From the NCBI RefSeq assembly GCF_001420005.1, contig NZ_LJAK01000004.1, positions 62,001 to 126,000 on the forward strand: a stretch of 64,000 bases of DNA. The letters run 5' to 3'. Below are positions 46,944 through 56,027 of this stretch, one piece after another. The notes below the pieces were generated by a model. The model made no database searches and was not told the origin of the DNA. It saw only the letters and a program-made list of their open reading frames with translations. The position numbers and the translations under genes are program-made. Within the stretch, counting starts at the first letter, position 1. Every line of letters begins with the position of its first letter. Source of the DNA: Loktanella sp. 3ANDIMAR09. GTDB lineage: Bacteria; Pseudomonadota; Alphaproteobacteria; Rhodobacterales; Rhodobacteraceae.

Positions 46944-47369
46944 TCAGACGGGTATCATACCGATCTGCTGTTGCAGCCCAAGGTTGTCGATGGCGGGCCA
47001 TTGCTCGGCGATCTTGCCGTCCTCCATGCGGAAGAAATCCAGCACCATCACGTCAAACCGTTTGCCGGACGCCGGATGATCGCCGAACGGGCCGTCATGG
47101 ATTCCGCGGAATTGCAGCCGCACCAGCACCTTGTCGTTCTCTTCGATGATGTCCTGAATATCCAGTTCGACCTCCGAGAAGGCCCCCAAAAGGACATCGC
47201 CCAAGTCCAACACGCCCTGCGGCCCCACCACCTCGAACGGAAGGTTGGTATCGTTCCGGCGGTAGGTCGAGGCGACGTTTGCCTCAAGCCATTCCCGATC
47301 CTTGGAGGCGAAAGCCTTGAAGTAATCAGCGGCGCGTTTCTTGTTCGGGGTGTTCGCAAGTTCTGTCAT
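46944..47369 (-). CDS. SnoaL-like / NTF2-fold protein
   Basis: 141 residues with the NTF2-like pattern: helices at the start (KRAADYFKAFASKDREWLEANV), then LVRLQFRGIHDGPFGDHPASG and VMVLDFFRMEDGKIAEQWPAID. The family has cyclases, isomerases and binding proteins. It lies 31 nt upstream of the CitE-like gene on the same strand. Two more copies of this fold occur fused in the gene at 61526, in island 2. Confidence 0.82.
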   Translation of the reverse strand: MTELANTPNKKRAADYFKAFASKDREWLEANVASTYRRNDTNLPFEVVGPQGVLDLGDVLLGAFSEVELDIQDIIEENDKVLVRLQFRGIHDGPFGDHPASGKRFDVMVLDFFRMEDGKIAEQWPAIDNLGLQQQIGMIPV

Positions 47370-47390
47370 GTCTCTCTCCTTGTCGTGTCA

Positions 47391-48317
47391 TCAAACCGGC
47401 AGCGTTTCGAATCCCGCGCGCGGGAAATGAACGTGCAGGGTGCCTGTCTCTTCTGTCTCGATGGCGACGACGACCTCTTGCGCATTGGCCGCAACCATGG
47501 TGCCCGTCACCGGCACACGTGCGTTATCATCCGGCGTCACGGTGACCCGCGTGCCCATGGCGATGCCGCTGGGGTCTTCCCCTTGCGGCAGGTGAGCGGG
47601 ATCTGGCTCTGCCGCCTTCGCCGCTGCCACGGCCTCTTCGGAGGCCATGTCGGTCTTCGAACCGTGGCCTACCGCCGCGACCCGGTCCATCCAATCGGTG
47701 ACGTCAGACCCGAGATGAAGTTGCGCGTCTATGGCATCGGCACCGGCATTGGCGCGCAACAGCCACAGCGAATGGTGGCAAGTCAGATCAGCCGCGCTCA
47801 GGCTGTCGCCGGTCAGGAACGGGCCATTCTGGGACAGCATCGACGACAGCCATTCACCGTAGGCTGTCAGCTGCTGAACATAGGTCGGCAGCATCGGGGC
47901 CATGCCCTCTTTCGATACATCATAGCCCAGATAATGATCGCGCCGGTCGTCGATGAACTCCTGCGGCAGGTGCTCTCCGATATGGGCGACCAGCACGCCG
48001 ATGGCGGGCTTCCACGTGGCGCGATCCCACCACAGAGACAGCGCCTTCGCGATCCCCTCTCCCTGCGGGTACAGGGTGGGCGTGGCCTTCACCCGCTCCA
48101 ACGCGGCGAAGATCACTTCGGTATCGCAGAACACATCGGCACCGATCTGCAAAACGGGAATGCGGCGGTAGCCGCCGGTCAGCAGGTCAAGCATCGGACG
48201 CGGCGGGACGGACTCCACGATGACCGAGCGCCAGTCCAAACCCTTATGACCCATCGCAAGGCGGACCTTCTCGGAAAAGGGGGACAAGTCGTAGTGGTGC
48301 AGAATGATGTCGGTCAT
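47391..48317 (-). CDS. Glutathione S-transferase-like protein with C-terminal beta extension
   Basis: 308 residues. Residues 1-80 form the thioredoxin-like domain (YDLSPFSEKVRLAMGHKGL, cis-Pro in RRIPVLQIGAD, CDTEVIFAAL). Residues ~90-220 form the helical domain. A ~70-residue C-terminal segment (GTRVTVTPDDNARVPVTGTM) is all beta and not part of ordinary GSTs. It begins the minus-strand set GST, SnoaL-like, CitE-like, divergent from the LysR gene. The substrate is unknown. Confidence 0.82.
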   Translation of the reverse strand: MTDIILHHYDLSPFSEKVRLAMGHKGLDWRSVIVESVPPRPMLDLLTGGYRRIPVLQIGADVFCDTEVIFAALERVKATPTLYPQGEGIAKALSLWWDRATWKPAIGVLVAHIGEHLPQEFIDDRRDHYLGYDVSKEGMAPMLPTYVQQLTAYGEWLSSMLSQNGPFLTGDSLSAADLTCHHSLWLLRANAGADAIDAQLHLGSDVTDWMDRVAAVGHGSKTDMASEEAVAAAKAAEPDPAHLPQGEDPSGIAMGTRVTVTPDDNARVPVTGTMVAANAQEVVVAIETEETGTLHVHFPRAGFETLPV

Positions 48318-48382
48318 AGGGCCTCCCTGGAGCGTCTTTCGTCCCGGAAAACCGGGTTCGCGCCAATCTAGCAGCAGGCCCG

Positions 48383-48401
48383 TCGGTCACGGTAAGACCG
48401 A
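48383..48401. promoter_or_regulatory. Candidate LysR-type operator
   Basis: TCGGTC-ACGGTAA-GACCGA, a perfect 6-bp inverted repeat with 7-nt spacer, lies between the GST-like gene and the divergent LysR gene. Its shape fits a LysR recognition site controlling both promoters. Confidence 0.55.
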
Positions 48402-48506
48402 GTTCCGACACCCCCGATAGGCAAAATGTCTAGCCCGATGCGCTTCGTGGCGGTCTTCCCCGACGCGGAAAAGCCCCATATCCTTCCGCCCGCAGGAGGA
48501 CGAATC

Positions 48507-49457
48507 GTGGACATCAAGCAGCTACGCTACTTCATCGCGATCGCGGAAGAAGGCTCATTGTCCGCGGCGGCCCTTCGGGTATCCGTCGCACAGCCGTCCT
48601 TGTCGCAGCATGTGCTGACTTTGGAGCGGGAGCTGGGCGTCACGCTTCTGGAACGCTCGCCGCGCGGGGTCTCCTTGACCGCCTCTGGAGAAGTCCTGCT
48701 GGCCCACGCGCGCGCCATCACCGGATCGCTGGAACAGGCGGTCGAGGCGGTGCGGCAGTCGGGCGCCGAACCCATGGGAGAGGTCACATTCGGCCTGCCC
48801 TCCTCTGTCTCCATGGTTTTGTCTGTCCCGCTGGCAGAAACCACCCGGCTGGAGCTGCCCAAGGTCCGCTTGCGCGCCATCGAGGCGATGAGCGGATTCA
48901 TCCAGACCTGGCTGGAAGACCAGTCCATCGACCTCGGCCTTCTGTACGACGTTTCCGCCGTACGCCATCTGACGCACACCAAGCTGATGACGGAAGAGTT
49001 GTGCTTCTTCTCGGCCCCTGACAACTGGCCCTTCGAAACCGCGCCGGGCACACCCGTGAAACTCGCTGAGCTGCAGGGGCTGGATCTGATTTTGCCCTCG
49101 CAGCACCACGGGCTGCGCACGATGATCGACCGGTTCACCAAGGCCAGCGGCGTGACGCTCACCGTCGGCACGGAAATGGACGCGCTGAGCCAGATCAAGA
49201 TCATGGTGTCGCGCGGATCGGCGCATACCATTCTGGCCCCCGCCGCCGCGCAGGATTTTCTGGAGCGCGAAGAGCTGGTCATGGCGCCCATCACTGACCC
49301 GCAGATGGTCCGCCCCATCTATCTTGTGCGCAACCCCGCCAAACCGGTCACCAAGGCCAGCCGGGAGTTGGAGCGCGTGACGCTGTCGGTCATCCTTGAC
49401 CTGGTGCAACGCGGGATCTGGAAGGCCGACCAGGGCACAATGCTGGCCGAAGATTGA
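48507..49457 (+). CDS. LysR-family transcriptional regulator
   Basis: 316 residues from a GTG at 48507 behind AGGAGGA, giving MDIKQLRYFIAIAEEGSLSA, the typical LysR start. The HTH is LSAAALRVSVAQPSLSQHVLTLERELG. The effector domain runs from ~90 to the end. The longer frame to 48426 would swallow the strong ribosome binding site. It stands between the GST/SnoaL/CitE set and the SDR-aldehyde dehydrogenase genes and is the only regulator in island 1, so it likely controls the catabolic genes in response to their substrate. Confidence 0.92.
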   Translation: MDIKQLRYFIAIAEEGSLSAAALRVSVAQPSLSQHVLTLERELGVTLLERSPRGVSLTASGEVLLAHARAITGSLEQAVEAVRQSGAEPMGEVTFGLPSSVSMVLSVPLAETTRLELPKVRLRAIEAMSGFIQTWLEDQSIDLGLLYDVSAVRHLTHTKLMTEELCFFSAPDNWPFETAPGTPVKLAELQGLDLILPSQHHGLRTMIDRFTKASGVTLTVGTEMDALSQIKIMVSRGSAHTILAPAAAQDFLEREELVMAPITDPQMVRPIYLVRNPAKPVTKASRELERVTLSVILDLVQRGIWKADQGTMLAED

Positions 49458-49573
49458 TCCCCTGCCCCGCGCTAGAGGCTGCGCCTATACAGATCAGAGC
49501 CGATCCGTATTTGCGCGACCCGGGCCCTGCTGCGATCCTTCCGGCAACTGAAGATTACGCAAGAGGTTCGCCT

Positions 49574-50371
49574 GTGGGAGAGAGATTGAAAGACAAGGTG
49601 GTGTTCATCACCGGCGCCGGATCCATCGGCGAGGGCTGGGGCAACGGCAAGGCCGCCGCCGTGCAGTTCGCCCGAGAAGGCGCGAAGGTCTACGCCTCTG
49701 ACATCAATCAAGAGGCGCTGGACGAGGTGGTGGGCATCATCCGCGACGAGGGCGGCACGATCGAGGGGCGGACCTGCGACGTGTCGAAGGCCGATCAGGT
49801 CGAAGCAACGGTGCAGGCCTGCATGGACGCCTTCGGCCGCATCGACGTGCTGCACAACAACGTGGGCATCATCGATCCGGGCACGCCCGAGCAGCTGAGC
49901 GAAGAGCAGTGGGACCGGCTGATGGCGATCAACGTCAAGTCGATTTATCTGACCTGCCGCCACATCCTGCCGATCATGGTGGAACAGGGCAAAGGCGCGA
50001 TCATCAACGTCAGCTCGATCGCCTCGACCCATTCGCTGGGCTATCCCTGCATCAGCTATACAGCCTCCAAGGGGGCTGTGAATGCCTTCACGCGCGACAT
50101 CGCGCTGAACTACGGACCCAAGGGCATCCGCTGCAACACGATCCTGCCGGGCCTGATGAACACGCCGCTGATACATCAGAAGAACGTGGTCTCGGTCTAT
50201 GGTTCCGCCGAGGAAATGGTTCGCCAACGCGACGCGCTCGTGCCCGTGGGGCACATGGGCGATGGATGGGATGTGGCCCATGCGGCCGTCTTTCTGGCAT
50301 CGGACGAGGCGAAATCCATCACCGGGATCGAGCTGCCCATCGACGGCGGCATCACCCTGAAGATCAAGTGA
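49574..50371 (+). CDS. Short-chain dehydrogenase/reductase (SDR)
   Basis: 265 residues from a GTG at 49574. The cofactor motif is TGAGSIGEGWGNGKAAA, somewhat longer than usual; HNNVGIID replaces the common NNAG; the catalytic Ser is in INVSSIAS and Tyr-Lys in YTASKGAV. The C-terminal PIDGGITLKIK is typical. A TTG at 49586 is an alternative start. It precedes the aldehyde dehydrogenase by 26 nt, which suggests alcohol to aldehyde to acid oxidation in two steps. Confidence 0.88.
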   Translation: MGERLKDKVVFITGAGSIGEGWGNGKAAAVQFAREGAKVYASDINQEALDEVVGIIRDEGGTIEGRTCDVSKADQVEATVQACMDAFGRIDVLHNNVGIIDPGTPEQLSEEQWDRLMAINVKSIYLTCRHILPIMVEQGKGAIINVSSIASTHSLGYPCISYTASKGAVNAFTRDIALNYGPKGIRCNTILPGLMNTPLIHQKNVVSVYGSAEEMVRQRDALVPVGHMGDGWDVAHAAVFLASDEAKSITGIELPIDGGITLKIK

Positions 50372-50397
50372 CCGACCCGGTCCCAAGGAGGTTCGAC

Positions 50398-51837
50398 ATG
50401 AACACGCAATCGACTATCGAGCTTGAGCAGCTGAACCACTGGATCGACGGGGCGTCGGTTCCGGCCTCTGGCGACTACATGGAAATCACCAACCCCATGA
50501 CAGGAGCGCCCGGCCTGCTGGTTGCCAAAGGGGGCGCGTCAGAGGTTGACTCGGCCGTTCAGGCGGCCGCACGTGCCGCCAAGGGATGGCGCAACATGGT
50601 CGCCGCAGAGCGCGGCCGCCTGATGCTGGCGATGGCGCGGAAGATCCGCGACAACGCCGATATGCTGGCCGAGATGGAGCGCGCCGATACCGGAAAGCCC
50701 ATGGCCGGTGCACGGGCCGAGATCGAAGGCTCCGCCGCCTATTTCGAGTTCTACGGCAGCCTCGTCTACCTGCCCACGGGTGAGCTCTTGGACGTGGCGC
50801 CAGACCAGCACGTCTTTACCAAGCGAGAGCCCTACGGCATCGTGGGTGTCATCACCCCGTGGAACCTGCCCATGAACCAGGCCGCGCGCGCCGTCGCCCC
50901 CGCCCTCGTCGCGGGCAACGTGGTCGTCTGCAAACCCTCCGAGATCACCTCGCGGACCACCATCGCAATGGCCGAAATGGCGACCGAGGTTGGTTTTCCC
51001 GATGGCGTCATCAACGTGGTGCTTGGCACGGGTGAAACGGTCGGAGAGGCCATCGTCAGCCACGCACAGATCCGCAAGGTCGCGTTTACCGGGTCGGTCG
51101 GCGTGGGCCGCGCCATCGGCCACATCGCCGCCGAGCGCATCATCCCCCTGACGCTGGAGCTGGGCGGCAAGTCCGCAAATATCGTCTTCGAGGACGCCGA
51201 TCTGGACGTCGCCGCGGCAGAGGCCGTGAAAGGCTTCACGCTGAACGCCGGTCAGGTCTGCTCGGCGGGCACGCGGCTTCTGGTCCAACGCTCCATCTAC
51301 GACACGTTCATGGAAAAGGTCGTGGCCGAGACCCAGAAGGTGACCCCGGGTGAGAGCCTAGGGCCCCTGATCACGCCCGCCCAGTTCAAACGCGTGCAGG
51401 AGTATTTCGGCGTCGCCCAGCAGGACGGGGCGAAGTGCCTGACCGGTGGCGACGTGGCAAAGGTGCCTGATCACGAAGATGGCTTCTACGTACAGCCCAC
51501 CGTCTACGGCGATGTCAGTAATGACATGCGCATCGCGCAGGAAGAGATCTTCGGCCCGGTCCTTGTCGCCATTCCATTCGACGACGCCGACGACGCCATA
51601 CGCATCACGAACGACAGCGACTACGGGCTGATCGGCACACTCTGGACCCGCGACGTGTCGCGCGCGCTGCGGGTGGCGGACGAGATCAACGTGGGCCAGG
51701 TTTTCGTCAATGTCTGGAACACGATGTCGGTGCAGACGCCCTTCGGCGGCCACAAGAACAGCGGCTACGGGCGGGAAAAGGGGATCGACGCGATCCACCA
51801 CTATTCTCACGTGAAAAGCGTTTCGGTCAAAATCTAA
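50398..51837 (+). CDS. NAD(P)-dependent aldehyde dehydrogenase
   Basis: 479 residues. It follows a perfect AAGGAGG. The catalytic Cys is in GQVCSAGTRL, the general-base Glu in LTLELGGKSANIVF, and the nucleotide site in TPWNLPMNQAARAVAPAL and FTGSVGVGR. It resembles betaine-aldehyde or 4-hydroxybutyrate-type dehydrogenases, but the substrate is not set by these motifs. It is followed by a terminator, then the second ABC transporter. Confidence 0.93.
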   Translation: MNTQSTIELEQLNHWIDGASVPASGDYMEITNPMTGAPGLLVAKGGASEVDSAVQAAARAAKGWRNMVAAERGRLMLAMARKIRDNADMLAEMERADTGKPMAGARAEIEGSAAYFEFYGSLVYLPTGELLDVAPDQHVFTKREPYGIVGVITPWNLPMNQAARAVAPALVAGNVVVCKPSEITSRTTIAMAEMATEVGFPDGVINVVLGTGETVGEAIVSHAQIRKVAFTGSVGVGRAIGHIAAERIIPLTLELGGKSANIVFEDADLDVAAAEAVKGFTLNAGQVCSAGTRLLVQRSIYDTFMEKVVAETQKVTPGESLGPLITPAQFKRVQEYFGVAQQDGAKCLTGGDVAKVPDHEDGFYVQPTVYGDVSNDMRIAQEEIFGPVLVAIPFDDADDAIRITNDSDYGLIGTLWTRDVSRALRVADEINVGQVFVNVWNTMSVQTPFGGHKNSGYGREKGIDAIHHYSHVKSVSVKI

Positions 51838-51858
51838 TCGCCTTCCCAGGAAGTTACG

Positions 51859-51890
51859 AAACGGCGTCGCAGCCCTGCGGCGCCGTTTTT
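51859..51890 (+). terminator. Rho-independent terminator after aldehyde dehydrogenase
   Basis: AACGGCGTCGCAG and CTGCGGCGCCGTT form a long stem with one mismatch, then TTTTTC. It separates the SDR-ALDH unit from transporter system 2. Confidence 0.85.
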
Positions 51891-52023
51891 CGTGCCGCGC
51901 AAGGCCGGGTAGAGCGTTTGCCTCTGGCAGCCAACGGGTCTGCGTATTGGACGCGCCGTCCGCCCAGCGCTTCAATTCGACCAGATCACACCGCCGGAAA
52001 CGGCACATCTGGGAGGATAAACC

Positions 52024-53319
52024 ATGCTCAAGAGAACGCTTCTTGGCGCGACCATTCTGGCCAGCGCTCTGGCCTCAGCAGCCCACGCGCAGGACAAGCC
52101 TGAAGAGATCACCATCGGAATCGCCACGTTCCTGACCGGCCCTGCCTCGGTCTTCGGCGTGCCCGCGCGCGACGCGGCAGAGATGCTGGTGGAAGACCTG
52201 AACGAGGCCGGTGGCATCGACGGTGTGCCCGTGCGCGTGAACTTCATCGACGAAGGCGCGGGCGGAGAGGCCTTCACCGCAGAATACCGCCGTCAGGTGC
52301 AGGACGAAGGCGCGGACATCATGTTCTCGGGCATCTCTTCGGGCAACTGCATGCAGATCGCGCCGCTGGCCGAGGATCTGGAAGTCATCAATATCATGTG
52401 GGATTGCGGCACGCAGCGTGTGTTCGAAGAGGGCGAATACGACTACGTCTTCCGCACCCAAAGCCACGCCACAGGGGACATGCTGGCGCTGGTTCTGTAC
52501 CTGCTGAAGACCAAGCCCGATTTCCAGACCATCGCCGTGGTCAATCAGGACTACGCCTGGGGCCGCGACAGCTGGGAGATCTTCTCGACCGCGCTGAAGG
52601 CGATGAAGCCCGATGTCGAGGTGGTGGGCGAATTCTTTCCAGCCTTCGGCGCGCCCGATTTCTCGACCGAGATCAGCCGCCTGTCGGCCACCCGTCCTGA
52701 CGTGATCCTGTCGACGTCTTGGGGCGGCGATCTGAACACTTTCGTGCAGCAGGCGTCCCAACGTGGCCTGGTGAACCAGAGCCAGTTCATCCTGGGGCTT
52801 GGCGAAAGCTCTCTTGAAGCGCTTGGATCGGCCCTTCCGGACGGCGTCATCATCGGCGGCCGTGGAGACCACTACTTCGAGCACCCCGAGATGGTCGGGC
52901 AGGAGAACTTCGACAGCTTCGTCGCCGAGTTCAAGGAGACCACCGGATCGTACCCGATCTACTCGGTCTTCCACATGGTGCAGGCCTTCGAGGCGCTGAA
53001 AGCGGCCTACGCCAAGGCCATCGAGGATGGAGACGGCGTGTGGCCCGACGATCAGGCGCTGATCGCGGCCTACGAAGGGCTGGAGTTCCAGGGCCTTGGC
53101 CGCCCTGTCACGATCCGGGCCGAGGATCACCAGGGCATCGAAGCGCAGATCGTCGGCACGACCGTTCAGACGGGCGATTATCCCTTCGCCACGCTGGAAA
53201 ACATCATGATCTTCGACGGAGAGACGATCACCACCCCGGTCGGTGAAAGCTCGATCGAGTGGGTCTCGTCGCTGACGCCGGAGTTCGTCCAGCAGGTCGA
53301 ACCGACGACCTTCGACTGA
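52024..53319 (+). CDS. LIV-type ABC transporter substrate-binding protein, system 2
   Basis: 431 residues with signal peptide MLKRTLLGATILASALASAAHAQ shortened by signal peptidase I at AHA-Q. Type I periplasmic-binding fold: ITIGIATFLTGPASVFGVPARD, then EYRRQVQDEGADIMFSGISSGN and VVNQDYAWGRDSWEIF. GGGAGG precedes the ATG. First gene of the second complete plus-strand LIV operon. It is only distantly like the system 1 binding protein, so the two likely import different compounds. Confidence 0.92.
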   Translation: MLKRTLLGATILASALASAAHAQDKPEEITIGIATFLTGPASVFGVPARDAAEMLVEDLNEAGGIDGVPVRVNFIDEGAGGEAFTAEYRRQVQDEGADIMFSGISSGNCMQIAPLAEDLEVINIMWDCGTQRVFEEGEYDYVFRTQSHATGDMLALVLYLLKTKPDFQTIAVVNQDYAWGRDSWEIFSTALKAMKPDVEVVGEFFPAFGAPDFSTEISRLSATRPDVILSTSWGGDLNTFVQQASQRGLVNQSQFILGLGESSLEALGSALPDGVIIGGRGDHYFEHPEMVGQENFDSFVAEFKETTGSYPIYSVFHMVQAFEALKAAYAKAIEDGDGVWPDDQALIAAYEGLEFQGLGRPVTIRAEDHQGIEAQIVGTTVQTGDYPFATLENIMIFDGETITTPVGESSIEWVSSLTPEFVQQVEPTTFD

Positions 53320-53327
53320 TCCCGCCG

Positions 53328-53350
53328 GGCCCGGCGAACTGCCGGGCCCC
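53328..53350 (+). terminator. Hairpin after the binding-protein gene, system 2
   Basis: GGGCCCGGC-GAACT-GCCGGGCCC, a perfect 9-bp stem without T-run, 8 nt after the stop. It is in the same place as the hairpin in system 1, which fits a partial terminator or mRNA stabiliser in both. Confidence 0.65.
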
Positions 53351-53382
53351 TACCCTATCGCACTGACTTCGGGGGAGTCTCG

Positions 53383-54288
53383 ATGGACTATACGCTAATC
53401 CTTCTGGCGATCTTCGACGGGCTGTCCTACGCCGCGCTCGTCTTCATGGTTGCTGTCGGCCTGACACTGATCTTCGGCGTGCTGCAGATCCTGAACGTGG
53501 CCCACGGTTCGCTCTACGCCATCGGAGCCTACCTCACGGCCTCAATCGGGGGCGCGATCTTCGCCGCTGGCTACGCGCCGATCCTGGCCTTTCCGCTGAT
53601 GCTGATCGCCGCTGCTCTTGTGGGCATCCTGCTTGGCGGGCCCATCGAATACCTGTTGCTTCGGCGGATCTATCACAAGCCAGAGGTTCTGCAGCTTTTG
53701 GTGACCTTCGCGGTTTTCATGATCCTGGAGGACGTTCAGCGTCTGGTCTGGGGCAACCAGCCCTATTTCGAATCTTCTGCGCTGCAGATGCTGGGCAATA
53801 TCCAGGTCTTCGGCGTCTATTACACCGTCTACCAGTTGATCCTGCTGCCGGTCGTCGCCGCGCTGACGCTGATCGGACTGCGCTTGTTCCTGCGACGCAC
53901 CCTGACCGGCCGCCTGATCACCGCCGTGACCGAAGACCGCGAGGCTGCGCAAGCGATCGGCATCGACGCCAACCGGGTCTATCTGCTGACCTTCGTGGTC
54001 GGGGCCGGACTTGCGGGCCTTGGCGGCGCGCTGGCGTCGCCCACCACTTCGGTGCTGCCCGGCATCGGGGCAGAGATGATCGTGCTCAGCTTCGCCGTCG
54101 TCGCCACTGCGGGCCTTGGCCGGATCGAGGGCGCGGCCATCGCCGCCTTGCTCATCGGGCTTGGCCGGTCGGCGGCGACCTACACCTATCCCGAACTGCA
54201 GGTGCTGGTGCCGTATCTCATCATGCTGGCTGTTCTGCTGGTCCGCCCCGAGGGACTGTTCGGCAGCCCCGCCGCGCGTAAGATTTAA
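53383..54288 (+). CDS. LIV-type ABC transporter permease (LivH-like), system 2
   Basis: 301 residues, ~8 helices. GLSYAALVFMVAVGLTLIFG with VLQILNVAHGSLYAIGAYL is the LivH start; the coupling loop is AVTEDREAAQAIGIDANRVYL, and GGLGRIEG-type sequence follows as TAGLGRIEGAAIAALLIGLG. It lies 9 nt ahead of the LivM-like gene. Confidence 0.92.
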   Translation: MDYTLILLAIFDGLSYAALVFMVAVGLTLIFGVLQILNVAHGSLYAIGAYLTASIGGAIFAAGYAPILAFPLMLIAAALVGILLGGPIEYLLLRRIYHKPEVLQLLVTFAVFMILEDVQRLVWGNQPYFESSALQMLGNIQVFGVYYTVYQLILLPVVAALTLIGLRLFLRRTLTGRLITAVTEDREAAQAIGIDANRVYLLTFVVGAGLAGLGGALASPTTSVLPGIGAEMIVLSFAVVATAGLGRIEGAAIAALLIGLGRSAATYTYPELQVLVPYLIMLAVLLVRPEGLFGSPAARKI

Positions 54289-54297
54289 GGAGCCACC

Positions 54298-55278
54298 ATG
54301 AGCACCCGTCATTTCCTTCCCCTGCTTGCGCTTCTGCTTTTGCTGTTCGTGCCGATGGCAGCGCCCGGCCTGCAGATCCTGCTGACACTGGCGCTGGCCA
54401 AGGCCATCGCCGTCATGGGCGTCACGCTGCTGCTGCGCGCCGGTCAGGTCAGCTTCGGCCACGCCCTGTTCTTCGGGATCTCCGCCTACGCCGCAGCCTT
54501 CATAGCGGCCACGTCGCTCGACGATCTTGTTCTGCTGCTGATCGCAGGCACCGCTGGCGCGGCCCTTTCGGGGCTTCTGGTCGGCCTCTTCGTGGTGCGC
54601 TATCGGGGCATCTTCTTCGGGATGCTGAACCTGGCGTTTTCGATGATCTTCTGGTCGATCCTCGAAAAGTTCTACCACTACACCGGCGGCGCGGACGGGC
54701 TGCGTCTGCCCCGCCCGACCGTCCTCGGCCTGTCGCTCGATCGCGCTCCGTTCGAGCTGTTGCTGTTCTACCTGACGCTGGCGCTGACCATCGGCCTCGG
54801 CTGGTTCACCTTGCGTTTCCTCGGCTCGCCCATCGGCCAGCTGTTCCAGACCGTGAAGACAAACGAGACACGGTTGGAGTACCTCGGCGTCTCGGCCCGG
54901 ACCACGCTGCTGAAAGGCTACGTTCTGTCCGCGGCGCTTTGTGGCATTGGTGGAATCCTCGTGGCCACGGCCCAAGGGATCGTGACGCCCAGCTACGCCT
55001 ACTGGATCCGCTCGGGCGAGATGGTGTTCATCGCCGTTCTGGGTGGCGCAGGCTCGATCCCCGGCGCGGTGGCCGGCGCATTGGCCTACGAAATCGTGCG
55101 CGCCTACGCCGCCGCTTTCGCCGCCGACATCTGGCAGCTGGTTCTGGGCGTCTTCCTTCTGGTCGTGATCCTCTTCGCGCCGGGTGGCCTGGCCGGAATC
55201 TATACCGCCATCGCGAACCGCCTGTCCCGGCGCGACCCGTCCCCCACCGCGCACAGCCCAAATGAGGCCCGCCAATGA
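54298..55278 (+). CDS. LIV-type ABC transporter permease (LivM-like), system 2
   Basis: 326 residues, ~9 helices, with LLLRAGQVSFGHALFFGISAY, the coupling loop TVKTNETRLEYLGVSARTTLL and LGGAGSIPGAVAGALAYE. AAGGAG leads the ATG. Its stop overlaps the LivG-like start by 4 nt. Confidence 0.92.
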   Translation: MSTRHFLPLLALLLLLFVPMAAPGLQILLTLALAKAIAVMGVTLLLRAGQVSFGHALFFGISAYAAAFIAATSLDDLVLLLIAGTAGAALSGLLVGLFVVRYRGIFFGMLNLAFSMIFWSILEKFYHYTGGADGLRLPRPTVLGLSLDRAPFELLLFYLTLALTIGLGWFTLRFLGSPIGQLFQTVKTNETRLEYLGVSARTTLLKGYVLSAALCGIGGILVATAQGIVTPSYAYWIRSGEMVFIAVLGGAGSIPGAVAGALAYEIVRAYAAAFAADIWQLVLGVFLLVVILFAPGGLAGIYTAIANRLSRRDPSPTAHSPNEARQ

Positions 55279-56027
55279 CCGATCCCCTGTTGGAAGCACG
55301 CGGGCTTGAGATCCGCTTCGGCGGCGTCGTCGCCGCGGACGGCGTTAACCTGACGATCGACGAGGGAAAAAACCTTGCCATCATCGGCCCCAACGGCGCC
55401 GGCAAGACGACCTTCCTGAACATCTGCACCGGCTGGCTGAAGCCATCCAAGGGCCAGGTGTTCTTCCGGGGGGAAGACGTGACCAGGCTACCACCGCGCA
55501 AGATCGTGCAGCGCGGCGTGGCCCGTGCCTTCCAGATTCCGCAACTGTTCGGAGAGCACACGGCGATGGAGAACCTTATGATCGCCGTCTCGGCGCGCGA
55601 AGGCCGCCAGTCCCCACTGTTGCAGATGCAGTCCCAGCCCGAACGCTCGGAGATGCAGGATCTGCTTGAGCTTGTGGGCTGCACTGACGTGGCTGACGCC
55701 CGCGTGGATGAGCTGTCCGAAGGTCAGCGCAAATTGATCGACATCGCGGTGGCCCTCGCCCTAAAGCCGCGCTTGCTGCTGATGGACGAGCCGACCTCCG
55801 GCGTGGCGTCCTCCGAGAAGTTCGAGATCATGGACATCCTCGTGAAGGCCCTCGCGCAGGCCGATGTCACGGCGGTCTTCGTCGAACACGACATGGGGAT
55901 CGTCGAGAACTACGCCGACGAGGTCGCTGTGTGGAATTCGGGAGAGGTCCAGATGCGCGGCACGCCTGCGGAAATCCTCGCCCATCCTGACGTGATCCGC
56001 GACGTTATCGGAGAGGAGACCGCCTGA
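55275..56027 (+). CDS. LIV-type ABC transporter ATPase (LivG-like), system 2
   Basis: 250 residues. Walker A is GPNGAGKTTFLNICTG, followed by RAFQIPQLFGEHTAMENLMI; the signature is LSEGQRKLIDIAVALA and Walker B LLLMDEPTSGVASS. The conserved H-loop His is in VFVEHDMGIVENY. It shares a single base with the next gene. Confidence 0.93.
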   Translation: MTDPLLEARGLEIRFGGVVAADGVNLTIDEGKNLAIIGPNGAGKTTFLNICTGWLKPSKGQVFFRGEDVTRLPPRKIVQRGVARAFQIPQLFGEHTAMENLMIAVSAREGRQSPLLQMQSQPERSEMQDLLELVGCTDVADARVDELSEGQRKLIDIAVALALKPRLLLMDEPTSGVASSEKFEIMDILVKALAQADVTAVFVEHDMGIVENYADEVAVWNSGEVQMRGTPAEILAHPDVIRDVIGEETA

